The position numbers and the translations under genes were made by a program. From positions 12,501-76,500 of the forward strand of contig NW_020800330.1 in the NCBI RefSeq assembly GCF_003590095.1: 64,000 nt of DNA, in the 5' to 3' direction. The notes below the pieces were generated by a model that was not told the DNA's origin, did not search any database, and saw nothing but the letters and a program-made list of their open reading frames with translations. Shown one piece after another: positions 1 to 11,900 of this stretch. This DNA is from Trichoplusia ni. Taxonomy: Eukaryota; Arthropoda; Insecta; Lepidoptera; Noctuidae. Each line of letters begins with the position of its first letter. The first letter of the stretch is position 1.

Positions 1-210
1 GTCACAATGACATCGCCACGTCACATAAGTTCCGACTTGTGATGCTAGTCGCATTATTTTACAAATGTTTTCCTATTAACGTTCGAATATAGACTGTCCA
101 CTGTATCAGTCTGTTGTCTAACTGTAAACGTTTTTGTGTTGACGATCAAACGCGTTCTTAATTTATTTCGTGCGGGACTTTTAATGGATCAGCTGATTTT
201 GTTTCCTGCT
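1..210. other. Left flank of the piggyBac element, no gene seen
   Basis: No open reading frame, RNA gene or recognised repeat was seen. It is unique-looking sequence that borders the TTAA target site at 211-214. Confidence 0.4.
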
Positions 211-685
211 TTAACCCTATACTTGGCAGAGAATTTTACCTTAAAAAAATGGAACTTTTACTACTTCCCTATGTTAATTGGATTATAAGGTTATGAGGAA
301 AATTAAAATAAAAATTCTCAGAATTTCAGTTTTCAGGATATATTATGTGTCTTGCAGTGCACACTGTCAAGTTCACAAGAAAAAAAGGAAAAAGAAAAAT
401 GTGTCTTTACATGCACACTGCCATGTAGTCACTAAACTAAAAAAGTAACAAAAACATAAAAATAACATAAATCTTAAAAATTATCAACAAGCTTTGAGAT
501 CTGTTAGGAACTAGGTCAATAAGTATGGCATGTAACGATGTTATTACATATATAATTTAACAAAAAATTTTAAACAAAGTTAAACTTTCTATAATTATTT
601 ATCACAATATTCAGTAATAATGCTACTGAGATCAAAGTTTACTTACGTTTCTATCTACTATATAACAATATGAAAAACTTAAATA

Positions 686-2710
686 CTACTTTGTATGAAA
701 ATCTGTAAAGCAATTTCGCCCTTCAACTATACATAGCCGTGCGTTACACTTTGAACAAAAAAATTTGGTTTGATGTTTGGTACATAGCCTACATCTGCCT
801 TTTGTCGTAAAAGCAGGAAGATGTCCCATCAGGTCGTAACGAGTAACATCATCAGGCCTCTCCGCAACAGGTTTTTTTATTTTTTTCACTGATTTGGAAA
901 GAGTATCAGGTTGTAGATCAGAACTCCTCTCAAAAAAACGCAGTTGCCTAAATAAAGCGACTCGAAACTTTTTGAGTGGCAAAAGTTTTGGTTTACTACT
1001 ATTCTCGTGACGATACAGCAACCAGGCATTATTGACGCAGATGTCCAGAATCTGTGAAAACAATACTAAATACCAACGATGGCCTTTCAAATCAGTACGA
1101 TATAAAGCAACTAACATGTCTGCTAGATCAACTCCACCCATATTTCCGTTGTAGTGCTTTATTAAATTTGGGCACGTGACCAGACCTTTTTTCTTTTCTT
1201 CTTTCTTGTACCGCATTATATTCTGTACAGGGTGAGCGTCGACATAAGTGCTTGCAGCCACAACAAACTTGTTGTCGAACCACTTCACAACTGCGATATT
1301 GTGTTCGTTAGACACGACTTGTGCAAAAGCTCCCCTGCCCTTTTTCTTCAACTCCTTATCAGATGGTAATTTTTTTTCTGCCCCACGAAGTCGATTTGTC
1401 CTGACTGTACCTAAGGAGAATATACCATACTCATTCCTTAGGTGATGCATCAATTCAATTGACGTAAAAAAGTTGTCGAAGTAAAGTACGGAGCATGGTT
1501 TTTGCTTGATAGATTTGGCCAAAGCTATTACAACTTTGGCTCCAAGACCCATTCCTTTTTCTTTTTCAGAAAAAGTATGGTGTCTAAAAGTATCTTCTCC
1601 TCCATAAATAATAAAATCATGTACGAGGCCAGATGGAGAAGCACGGACAAAAAACTTAAAGCCCCATTTTTTGGGTTTATTGCGTACATATTGTTTTCGG
1701 CTCCCAGCTCTAGTACCCTTATAAGGCACCATCATCTCGTCGATGCTGAATCGTTTTCCTTCAGGAATATTAGACGCATAGTTACGACGAACTTTTTCTA
1801 CAAGCGGTCTTATTTTATAGTACCTGTCACCGTCATCTTTAAGGTTATCATTGAAGTGAATGTATCGTCGAATTAATTGAAATTTCTTCAATGTCATGAC
1901 GTCGGAAATTCTTTGGTACTTAAAGTCATTGGACCAGTAATCAGTATATGCCGGCATGTCTACAACACCCATTAAAATATTTATAGCTATGAAATCTTTT
2001 ATATCGTCTTTGGTTATATTAATTGAAGTGCCCTTCTTTTGTACCGAATATAAATTAGAATGGTATACAATAAGTTCTAGTATATCGTCAGTAAAAAATA
2101 GGTTAAAGTAATCAAGCGGCGATTTTTCAATATCAGTAGAATTGAAAAACATATTATCTTCTATATCTGCTGATCCTTGAAATTTCGTTCTGGTCCATTT
2201 AACAGACATTTTAATAGGTTTCAATATTGTTTTCTTTACGATAACCGGAGTTTTTTTATAACGCCGAAGACGCACGGTAGCTGCGGTAGCAGGTGCTGAA
2301 GGTGCAGCAGGTGCTGAAGATGCGGTAGGTGCTGAAGATGCGGGACTGCAGATTGAGTCTATAGATGGTGATGGTGGAATATAAACTGATGGTGAAGGCG
2401 GTATAATGTCAGGATCATGTTGAAGAATAGAAGGGGAGTATGGAATAGAGTCAGTAGTGTTGTGTCCGAATCTCGGCTCTTCATGGACAGAAGCAACGGC
2501 GTATATTTCTCGATACTCACAGTCATCACTATCAGAGATATTTACATTTTCGACAGATGACGCTATTGATCGGACAGGAGAACTGTCTTCGGAGACATCT
2601 TGATGAGGCCTACACATCTGGAATTCATCTTCCGAAGATTCGCTAGATTCTACATCAGACTTAGCTCCGCATTTAGGCACCAAAGCTAGAATTTTTCGAC
2701 TTCTAGTCAT
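686..2710 (-). CDS. piggyBac-like transposase (DDE_Tnp_1_7 family)
   Basis: This is a 674-residue cut-and-paste transposase, longer than the roughly 594 residues of the founding Trichoplusia ni piggyBac protein because of its N-terminal tail. The first ~150 residues are acidic, then rich in Ser/Pro/Ala and probably disordered. The catalytic core follows, and the acidic triad is visible: D324 in FSIDEMMVPYKG, D412 in LYFDNFFTS and D528 in GGVDLAD. A C-terminal cysteine-rich zinc-binding domain (about 640-674, CRLC...CSKC...C...FH) fits the DNA-binding finger of the family. There is no stop or frameshift. The start at 2710 is the first Met of the frame. The gene has no intron and is the only gene in the element. 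It should act in the nucleus on the CCCTATACTTG ends and the internal repeats. The assignment is firm; activity is untested. Confidence 0.95.
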   Translation of the reverse strand: MTRSRKILALVPKCGAKSDVESSESSEDEFQMCRPHQDVSEDSSPVRSIASSVENVNISDSDDCEYREIYAVASVHEEPRFGHNTTDSIPYSPSILQHDPDIIPPSPSVYIPPSPSIDSICSPASSAPTASSAPAAPSAPATAATVRLRRYKKTPVIVKKTILKPIKMSVKWTRTKFQGSADIEDNMFFNSTDIEKSPLDYFNLFFTDDILELIVYHSNLYSVQKKGTSINITKDDIKDFIAINILMGVVDMPAYTDYWSNDFKYQRISDVMTLKKFQLIRRYIHFNDNLKDDGDRYYKIRPLVEKVRRNYASNIPEGKRFSIDEMMVPYKGTRAGSRKQYVRNKPKKWGFKFFVRASPSGLVHDFIIYGGEDTFRHHTFSEKEKGMGLGAKVVIALAKSIKQKPCSVLYFDNFFTSIELMHHLRNEYGIFSLGTVRTNRLRGAEKKLPSDKELKKKGRGAFAQVVSNEHNIAVVKWFDNKFVVAASTYVDAHPVQNIMRYKKEEKKKGLVTCPNLIKHYNGNMGGVDLADMLVALYRTDLKGHRWYLVLFSQILDICVNNAWLLYRHENSSKPKLLPLKKFRVALFRQLRFFERSSDLQPDTLSKSVKKIKKPVAERPDDVTRYDLMGHLPAFTTKGRCRLCTKHQTKFFCSKCNARLCIVEGRNCFTDFHTK

Positions 2711-2832
2711 CTGAAATAAAATTATTGCATGCTAAGGAATAGGAATTTGGTGGAAAGAGTAATACGAATTGCTATCAAAAATTAATAAAAAAAACTGTCT
2801 GAACAAATGCTCGATTATGTAGTAGCACAGTA

Positions 2833-3048
2833 GGCAATGTGCATTTATAGACACAACATTCACAAATAATAATAGTCTGTGACGTTGGCAGTGTGTATTT
2901 ATATGTACACGACAAATAGGATGTTATTCACAGCAAAGCAGGCAGTGTGCATTTAAATATACACAACAAATATTGAGTCATTCACCCTGCACCAGGCAGT
3001 GCGTATTTTAATGCACACCAAACAAAAATAGTGAATTACTGTATATTC
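2833..3048 (+). repeat. Four 54-bp tandem units inside the right end of the piggyBac element
   Basis: Units start at 2833, 2887, 2941 and 2995, an exact 54-bp period. Each opens with GGCARTGYGYATTT and carries a near-palindromic core of the type GTGYATTTAAATRYACAC. The units have diverged but keep the period. A reverse copy of the core, TACATGCACACTGCC, is at 408-422 near the other end. They are probable transposase-binding subterminal repeats. Confidence 0.8.
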
Positions 3049-3379
3049 AAAACATTTATTACAAAAATAATATTGCCAGACAATTGCGTGAAGCTTGCAG
3101 AAAGTAAAATTATAACAATTTCATACTGATAACTTAATTTAATTGAGATAAAATACGATACTTACAGAGCGTTGCGCAGGCGCTGACCGACGGCTCGCCA
3201 TTTTGTTCACCACTGACAATGTGTGAGCGAGACAAATATAGATTTCTTTTTCTTACGTAAAGAGACGTTTACGAAGTCACTTAGAGTTATTCTTAAAAAG
3301 ATTCGATGTTAGATTTTGTTAAAAAAAAAAAACTGAATACGATGTGCATGTAAGTGCACAATGTCAAGTATAGGGTTAA

Positions 3380-4472
3380 TCTTATAACAAAAAATATATC
3401 GATTAACGTTACATAATCTACAAATAATACATAACAGATTATATTCGAGTATTTGAAGTAAATTACCAAGACTAACAAACAAGATATTTGAAAATACAAG
3501 ACTTGATAACATTTACAATTTAATAACCTTTTAATATATCTGTTTACTTTCAACGATACTATAAACTCAACGATACATTGTTTAATGTAATAAGTACGTA
3601 ACGGAAGACTGAAATATTGTAACAACTTACAAAATATTAATCTTAAATAGGTAAATGCGTAGCGATATTTTTAAATACACTATAGATAAGAAGAGATATT
3701 TAAAATGATTGTAAAGTAAGAAGAGGATAAGGCGCGAACACACATTACCGAGCATGCCGAGTTGATTATAATATGGCGGCGGGGACAGGACGAGCGCGCA
3801 CTACAGTTGCGCGGGCGCAACGAGCGTGCGCGGAACATGTGTCGGGACCAACCTTAACATAATATATGAATACATGGTCGACGTTGATTTACCAACTCAT
3901 TTACATTTGTACTCTAATAAAGTTATCCCCATCTACCCAGCTAGTACCTAGGCTACAGAACTTTACACGACAATAGGTCAAAGTCACTAGATGTTCGACT
4001 ATTGAACAATCTTTACATTTATATTCAATCTCCTGCTTCGCGTTAGGTTAAGGTAATTTACAATGACACATTTTATAAAGAGGGTAAAGTTATCATATAT
4101 TAAATTATGAATAGGTAAAAACTTGTAAAATAAATCGAAACTGTCTACATACACAAAACGTAACGACTAAGATAATAATAATCAATTCCATAATTGTACT
4201 CAACACAGCTGCATATGCAAGACATATGATGTACACATCACGTAAAAACGTATTATAAAAAGAAAGCGTCCTCACAAACATCGATACACTGAACTGAAGT
4301 TCACTGAAGCACTCCGGTACACTCGGGTACAAGTTTAGCGAAAGCCTTTCGGGTTGAGGTGGTGCAGGTTGATATAGTAGGCTAGAGTAAGCAAGGCGGT
4401 GCGAGAATCGAATACAAGTAGAAAGAACTGCGCCAACCACTCGGTGGGCGAGATTCTTTCTACGTCCTCATG
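3380..4472. other. Spacer between piggyBac element and VPS13 stop codon; probable VPS13 3' UTR
   Basis: Short frames here are AT-rich and show no domain signal. The part next to 4473 is presumably the VPS13 3' untranslated region (minus strand); I could not place the poly(A) site. A GC-rich patch (about 3732-3845, GCGCG-rich) interrupts otherwise AT-rich DNA and has no coding signature. Confidence 0.4.
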
Positions 4473-5972
4473 TCAACGGCGCTGCATGAGCCGCTGGCAC
4501 TGCGCCAACAGGTACTTCTTCTGCTGCTCGTCGTAGAGGAAGATCACCTTGCCGGAGCCCGAGCTGGGGAACATGCCCAGCACCTTGCGCTTGGCCGTGG
4601 GGATGTACACGCCCTTGTTGACCGCCGTCGGGACCTCGGGCAGCTCCGACCACAGGTACGACCAGACGATCTGCGTCAATGTAAATATTTTGAAACAACA
4701 CCGTGTATGAAACATAACTAAAAAGTAAGGAATAAAATGAAACTTATAAAAGCATTAAATAAAAACGTATCTGCGTTAGGTCTCCAATGGACCATTCATG
4801 AAAAGAATATATATCAAAAGGTCCTTTTTTATTGACCTAATAACAATATTTCGAAAACAAATAAAATAATGTATTTAAACAAATACCATCTTCATCATAA
4901 ATAATTTAATAGGTTCGTATCATACACTTATATTTGTGATAGAAAACTTGTTTTCAGATCTCGGCGAAATTCATGAAATATTTACTAGTTGTGAGACGGC
5001 ACGAGTCGACCTTTTATAAATAAAACATGGCCGGTGCGAGACTTGCGACAAACAATTTTACAAAACGTATTACTAATTATTGCCATGTGGTATTGCTTTA
5101 TGATATATCTACTCTTTTCTTAACTGCTATTATAAAAATGATTTGGTATTGATGATTTTAACAGCATTTTGGTGCTTCTAATTAAAAAAAAATGGATGTC
5201 TTTACAACAGGCTAGAAAAATATTCCAATTTTATTTTGAGGTTATTATGCCGACTTACAAAATACCAGAAAACAGTAATACGAAGAAGACGAAGAAGATG
5301 AAACCAGTAAAAACTAAATATAAACCAAAAAAAAAACTTGTTGTCGTCAACATATCATATAATACATAGTTGTTCATGTTACCTGCCACCCGCCGAACAC
5401 GTTATTCTTCTCGATGTAGAGTATCCTCTTGTCCGTGCACATGACCACCTCCTTGCCGGCGATCACCCACACGTGCGCCTCGTACGTATCCGTGCTCACG
5501 TACTTGCCCTGTATTAAACATCAACTCTCAATGTCTAGGTCGTAAGGTTCAAACTTCTTTGCTTCCTTAATACAGTTCAGATATAAATGGCTTTATTTTT
5601 ATGAACATTTTATATTTTATGGTAAGGATTTCACCGACACGTGTTTGTATTGTGCAGGATTTACTGACTTTTTAATGAGTCTTACACAAATAAGGAGCTG
5701 GATGCGAGCAGCGGAAGATAAATCTCGTTGGCGTGCAATTGGGAAGGCCTATGTCCAGCAGTGGACAAATATGGGCTGATGATGAATATGAATATGTGTA
5801 TGTATGTAATAATAGATAAATTCATATAAAAAACGGATGACGTACCTTTTCAAGTTCGAAGAGCATTTTATATCCTTCCGCGTGGAGCCTGGAGTATGGT
5901 CGGACACCGCTGTCGGGCGGTAGGTACCGCGCCGGCCGACGCTTAGTTACTTCCTCTGACATATCGGCGGCC
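4473..5972 (-). CDS. Vps13: VPS13 exons 59-61: C-terminal PH-like domain and stop (residues ~3197-3346)
   Basis: Exons: 5846-5972, 5383-5508, 4473-4670 (with TGA at 4473-4475). Exon 59 carries RPARYLPPDSGVRPYSRLHA, equivalent to the RPPR...DGVIRPY motif before the VPS13 PH domain. Exons 60-61 form the beta-rich PH-like domain (AGKEVVMCTDKRILYIEKNN, then KVIFLYDEQQKKYLLAQCQ), which targets membranes in relatives. The acceptor of exon 59 completes the split Arg codon left by either copy of exon 58. Confidence 0.92.
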
Positions 5973-8900
5973 CTGTGCGTACACGCATGTTATAGTAATG
6001 GTCAAATAGCGATCAGCTCAAAACGTTGATGCAAAACTGGTCCTAAATATAGAGAGGGAGGGACTTTTGTCCTGGTTTGAAAATTTAATAACATATTTTT
6101 TTGCAATTTAATATTGATCATAGACGAACAGCTGATAGTATCTTAAAGCTGCCTTGATACTAATACATAAAATGAAAAGCGAAAGTAAATCACAGCCCTG
6201 AGAAACCGTGTTTAACCAACCTTTATTGTTGAGTTAATAATGTCATAGGTATATGCTTCAAAGTATAATGAAAACCAGTGAAGTTACAGGTCAGAAAAAA
6301 GAGAATAAATTACATAACGTTTTAGAAAAAATTAAGAAACCTTAATTTAATTTTACAAACAAACCAAAAATACCAGGAAGCTATACTTACTGCCATATTA
6401 ATATATAAATAAATTGCTTTAAGGGTTAGTAACTACACTAAAACTACAAAGACATTTAGTTAACACTCAATTTACTGCTAAGGATGTCATGCTATTAGCA
6501 ATGCGTCACACGGATGAAGACAAGCTGTGGACCCGAAAACAAACTATATACGTCTATAAAAAGACTAATTATACACCGTGATTTTTTAGTCGTCTTACAA
6601 AAGCAGCCCAGTTCATGTATCCAATGACTAGAACACGTTCATGATAAAAAAATGCATGCGCGGTCCGAGCCTTGAAACAATGATGAGGGGCGCGGGCGGC
6701 GGCAATTTTATCATTTTTAAGAGTATATTTCAGATTTCTCTTGTTTAATTTTCTTCGTACTTATTATCTTAGTTGATGATAAAAAAATAATAATCGCGCC
6801 TGGGGTATTTTACGTCGGATGCATGAACTGGGTTGCTTTTGTAAGACGACTAAAAAATCACCGTGTATACACCATAACATAAGATATAGACACATTTTTC
6901 TAAATAATGATATCGAAACAACGATAACCTTCAATTACATTGAATACGAAAGTACAACTAACATTTTTTTTGTTGGCTTAACTGATTAAAAACTGAGCAC
7001 GGAGTATTGTGATGCTGACCGCACATTAAAACGCATTACCTTACATTACGTACCGCTTTACCCCCCATAGGAAGTTATTACTTGTCAAAAGTACGATTAG
7101 TTTTACACCATTTTAAAACCATTTTACAGCTTACACCAAATGTATTCACAACTGCACCTACTGAAATATACGTAACTACGATCAATCGTCTATGAGAAGT
7201 CCGGTAACCTGGGCACCTCTTAACAGAAGTGAGTAATCCGTTGGTGAAGTCAACGACCCCGCCGACGGGCCTGACGACGAGCCCGACGGCGCCGCGGCCG
7301 AGCCCCTTGACGAACCCGCCGGCGCCGCCCTCGTGCGCGCCCTGGATGGGCCGCGTCAGCACGCCGCGCACGCCGTCCACCACGCCCTACCGCCACACGC
7401 GCTCACACAACACCACGACAACCACGTGCCCGAGCCTATCTACCCTTGACGAAGTCCACTACGCCTCATGTCCACTCAAGATGCTAACTCACCGTCATGG
7501 TCATGATCCCCTCGGACGCGCATTGATTTTTTTTTTTAAATTGTGGGTAACCTAAACCCAGTGGCGTGCAGTCCATAGAGACAAAAAGACACTGCCTACC
7601 CTGAGAAATTCAAATATTATAGGTACATAATTACTATCCATAAAATAAACAATATTCGTAAAACACGTATCAGCGCCATCTATCTATTACACGTTGTAAC
7701 ATAATCTATCAAGGGAGGATTATCAATATTTCAAAATTAGTACACTTTTTTGCCGAAGTGCGCCGCCGCTGGCACCGTTTTCCCATTGGAAAGACACTTC
7801 AACTCGATGTCTCAGTGACGTAGGTACTTTAAGCATGTGTGCGTGTGACAGACTCGTAGTCATGACAATGTGTCTATGTCTGTTTTCCTATACGTATTTG
7901 TCACACAATGTCAAAATAGTCTGCGTTTTGTTAGTGTGTGTGATAAAAGAGACACTGCCTTTCCACGACAAAGACAGCGGATGACATGAGCGGTTATCTG
8001 TGGTTATGTTTTGACAGTGATTATCGTAAAGTGAGCCGCAATATTTTTCGATGCATTTTTGTTTTCATTTGTCATAATTCGTTTTCTGGGTCGTTGGTTT
8101 TTAAATTATTTGATGTAAGTCGAAAAAGAGTGAAAAATTGATTAATAATTGTGAACTTTCAAACGGCGTGTGCTCATAACACAAAAAGTGCGATTTTAAA
8201 ACTATTTTTCTGTGATAAAAACAAGTGTTTGAAATAGATAAAACTACGCAAGACATCTCATAAATTAAGAAAGGTGAGTCAATCGTTCAAAACAATACGT
8301 AGAAAACAGAATGATTTAAATCTAACGAGTTGCTCGTAGATACAGAGAAATCGCTTGTTCTGTTTCCCTATCCATTTATTTTAAACTATACTTAGATTAT
8401 TTCACTTATCTAAACTTATTTACAAAAAAATACAGAAATATATCTATTTAGTACCTTTTAACACGATTTATTGGTAAGATTCTCGCTTGGTACCTACTTT
8501 GTTCAACGAAAAGGTTATTTTCGTGTTTACGTACGTGGTTACAATATTACGATAGGTATGTTGTCAATAGAAAAAAGTTTAAAGAAATGTAAACGTTATT
8601 GACTACCTGCGATTCAATGATAAATGATGTGACGAAAAGATAGCTGTAAAAGTTTAATATTCAAATACGTTGGCTAGGTACACTAGGTATGTAACTACAA
8701 AGTTTACCGCACAACATTTTAAATCCGGCTGGCCTTCTGTCCGTCTGTCTTTCGGCTGTAGGCATGAACGTTGATAGTTATTTAGAGAGTAAACAGTTTC
8801 ATAGATCACCGAGAAATCGAGGTTAAGCATCATTTGTTACGGTCGTGAATTTGATGGGTAACCTTTTTTTACATTTTGTACCAACTGAGAGTCGTGAATC

Positions 8901-11900
8901 AGAATCGCACTTGGCCGTTTCTTTTTGCCTACCCTGACTAAAATCTCTGTGCACGCCACTGCCTAAACCTATTAGTTAACGCTATCATAATTGAAAATGG
9001 ACAAAACATGGCTATTCGACGAAACCTTACGTAATAGTCAACATTAAAAGCAGCTCCCAAAACCTTTCATGCAAGCAGCACACAAGCAAAACAAATGTTA
9101 GTAACAGAGACATGTACACAAAAAGCATTAGAGCAGGCACAGAACAGAACACAGTGACAAGGTAGAGTCACCTTTTGACGGCATCGAGTGATCCTGAGGC
9201 GAAGTCCACGACCCCAGCGGTGGGCCTGGCCACGAGGCCCACGGCCCCACGCCCGAGCCCCTTAAAGAAGCCCTCGACGCCCTCGGAGCGCGCGCCCTCT
9301 ATCGGCTTCGTGAACACGCCCGTCACGCCGTCCACCACGCCCTGACATACAACTCATACATACCAACACATATGCACACTCCCATCACTTCAATCTGCTC
9401 AATAAAATTGACTTACATAACTGAATAAATAATGAAAAGACAAAAGTTTGTATAACAATTTGCAGGGCTTTTTACTTTAACCATTATCATTGAATGACAA
9501 ATAACACAAACCCATCATAAAACTATAATTAAATGGGTTGGCTTCTCAATTGGTTTTAAATAGTGACACGACCATAAAAAAAAGCGGCCGTTTACATGAC
9601 GTAATTTTGCTCACTATATTCTTTAAGATTCTAGGTGACTTGGTTGCTGAAACGCTTGTGTGTTTTATGACATTAAATTATACAGTGTTAAAAAATATGC
9701 TTACAATAACAATTAATAGTAGTACATACCATGACGAGTCCTTTTCCACTTCTCGCAAGACCTTCTTGCAAGTTTGCTGGAGGTTTGTTAATGTTATCGC
9801 GACGACGTCTTTGGTAATCCTGTATTACACAAATAACATACATATAAATATTAACAAAAGAAGGAAACATAAATTTCTAACGATTTAATTCCATTGAACC
9901 AAAATCCATGAATTAATAATCAATTATTGTTTATGGATATCTTCTTCGGAAGAAAATATTGTGAGAGATATTAATCGTAAATAAATAAAAAAAAATTCTA
10001 GAATTTAAATTGGTGTACGTCCAGGCTGCTGGAGCAAATTACTAATTAATTACACCTAGGTGTAGCTACGGGGACAGACTATATTTTAGCTCAATGCTTT
10101 CCCAACATAATTGTTTGCCAGCACAGCTACGGCGATGATCTGCACAGGATGACTGGCAGGAGCTGGATGCGCGTAGCCAAAGATAAATTCGATGGCGTGC
10201 AATTGGGGAGGTCTATGTCCAGCAGTGAACGAATATAGGCCGATGATGATGACAGCTACAGCTATAAAAAACTGACCTTGTCTAGCGAGAGCGCGGCCAG
10301 CCCGTGTCCCATGGCGCCCGTGATGCGCGACACGGCGCCGGCCGCGCCGCCCACCGTGTGGCCCACCAGCGAGCGCACGCCCAGGAACAGGCCCTCCGCG
10401 AACTCGCCCGGACCTTGGATGGCGCCCTAGGGGTTAACTTAGTATTAGTAGAACATAAATGTACATGACGTACACGATTCGTAAGGTGGGACCTCTTGAA
10501 GCATGACTATAGGAGAAACGGAAAAGAGATGGCGTTCTATACCGAGTAGCACAACGTCTCGCCTGGATGACTGTTGGTTACTTAAAGAGCTCGTGAATCT
10601 TTTTTTTTAAAGGCAACTTCGGCAGTAACTAATTTAATTCTTGGGTCGCGAGAGATTTCACAAAAATTCAAGTAACATGCACAAAGGCATCCTCAATCAG
10701 GACAAGCATAGATCACACGAACGTCATAGGTTTCTATTAAATTGGCTAGACAGTTTAGTAAAATCGACTAAGTACCTTAATAAGGATTAAAAATCTGATT
10801 ATAAAAAGCAATAGAACACGAAATTAAAAGCTACAACACCACAAAACTGACCTGGAACGGCTCATAGAACAAGTCTTCCACGCCCTTCTTGAGCCCGACG
10901 ACCAGTCCATAAGGGTTGCCTATGACATCCAACCCCAGTACCAGCACGTACAGCTGTTTGATCGCCTGCCCCGTGTAGTGACTCTGCACTTGACTGATCA
11001 TCTCCTTCTGAGATAAGAACTCGTAGTTTCTTTCGTAGTATGATAATCTAAGGAGAAAAAAGACATGCCTTTACTCTTCAGGCCCAATGCTAGACTACAT
11101 TTAATACGAAAATCAACCTTACATCTCTGTATTAAAAGCTATTTCATATTAAAACTTACTTGAACACAACGTCGTTCATGTCAGTCAGTGTAACACCAAT
11201 ACTCTGAAGTATGGTACCAACAAATGTCGGCAGTTGAGTAGCACCACCAAGAGAGAACGAAACGTGAGCCTAAAACACAAAATTTTAAAGTTCAAATTTC
11301 TACAACATAAATGTAAACAGAATTTGAAAGAGAAGTTACCTTGAGTGGCGATAAATGCAAATTGTCGTAGAAATTCTTGAGATCAGAGGCGACTCCTCTA
11401 GCAGCTAATGCCTCTAAAGGCTCTCCAGCGTTTTCTAGATCAAGTTGGAACGCGTCGCGCTAAAAATAATATATGTAATTACACAATCTGGTCTAAGTTA
11501 TACTCATAATCAACCTTAAACATACTATGCATAAGGTGTATATTTCACAATATGACAGTTACCGCTTCCTCCTCATTTAGAGTCCGTTGCGGGAACATTC
11601 CCATGAGTGCATTGATGAGACCCATGTCGACCTTGACGTGGAACTCCTGGATGAGCACCTTGTAATATTTGTACTGGCGGACCTTGCTGTGTTCCATTAT
11701 ACGCTCCACTATCGATACTTCGATGAATGGTTTCATGCCTGAATAAATTAAAAAAGGGTTTACTTATTAGGAGTGTTTTTTGTCAGATTTTTTTTGTTAC
11801 ATTATTGTGTTTGTGTATTTTTTGAACTCCCATATTCTACGATATCATGTTTGAGCTGGCACCAACGACCAACAGGAACCTTAGCAAGAGAAAAAAACGA

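Larger units (their letters stand above)
211..3379 (-). mobile_element. Near-intact piggyBac-type DNA transposon with TTAA target duplication
   Basis: The element spans 215-3375 (3,161 bp). It starts with CCCTATACTTGGCA (215-228) and ends with the complement, TGTCAAGTATAGGG (3362-3375), so 13 of 14 terminal bases match. TTAA flanks both ends (211-214 and 3376-3379), which is the piggyBac target-site rule. One uninterrupted transposase gene lies inside on the minus strand. A 54-bp tandem array lies inside the right end (2833-3048), and copies of its core lie in opposite orientation inside the left end (about 353-371 and 408-422). Matching ends, an exact target duplication and an open transposase suggest recent insertion and possible activity; that is inference. 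The element sits just downstream of the VPS13 3' end. Confidence 0.93.

Noticed and set aside
2833..3048. CRISPR-like array
   Set aside because: The repeats are diverged subterminal units inside a eukaryotic transposon; no identical repeats with unique spacers.
3293..3625. 110-residue minus-strand hydrophobic frame across the piggyBac right end
   Set aside because: It crosses the transposon boundary and the TTAA site, so it cannot be an ancestral gene; composition is that of AT-rich DNA.
3732..3845. CpG-rich promoter of another gene
   Set aside because: GC-rich patch only; no adjacent frame or splice donor, and it may be part of a repeat.
5169..5369. Lys-rich 66-residue plus-strand frame in VPS13 intron 60
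   Set aside because: AT-rich sequence gives Lys-rich frames by chance; no conserved motif and no splice or promoter context.
7217..7386. Copy B as a plain pseudo-exon
   Set aside because: No stop, same length and phase as copy A, glycine pattern kept, and a usable though weak donor; a living alternative exon fits better.
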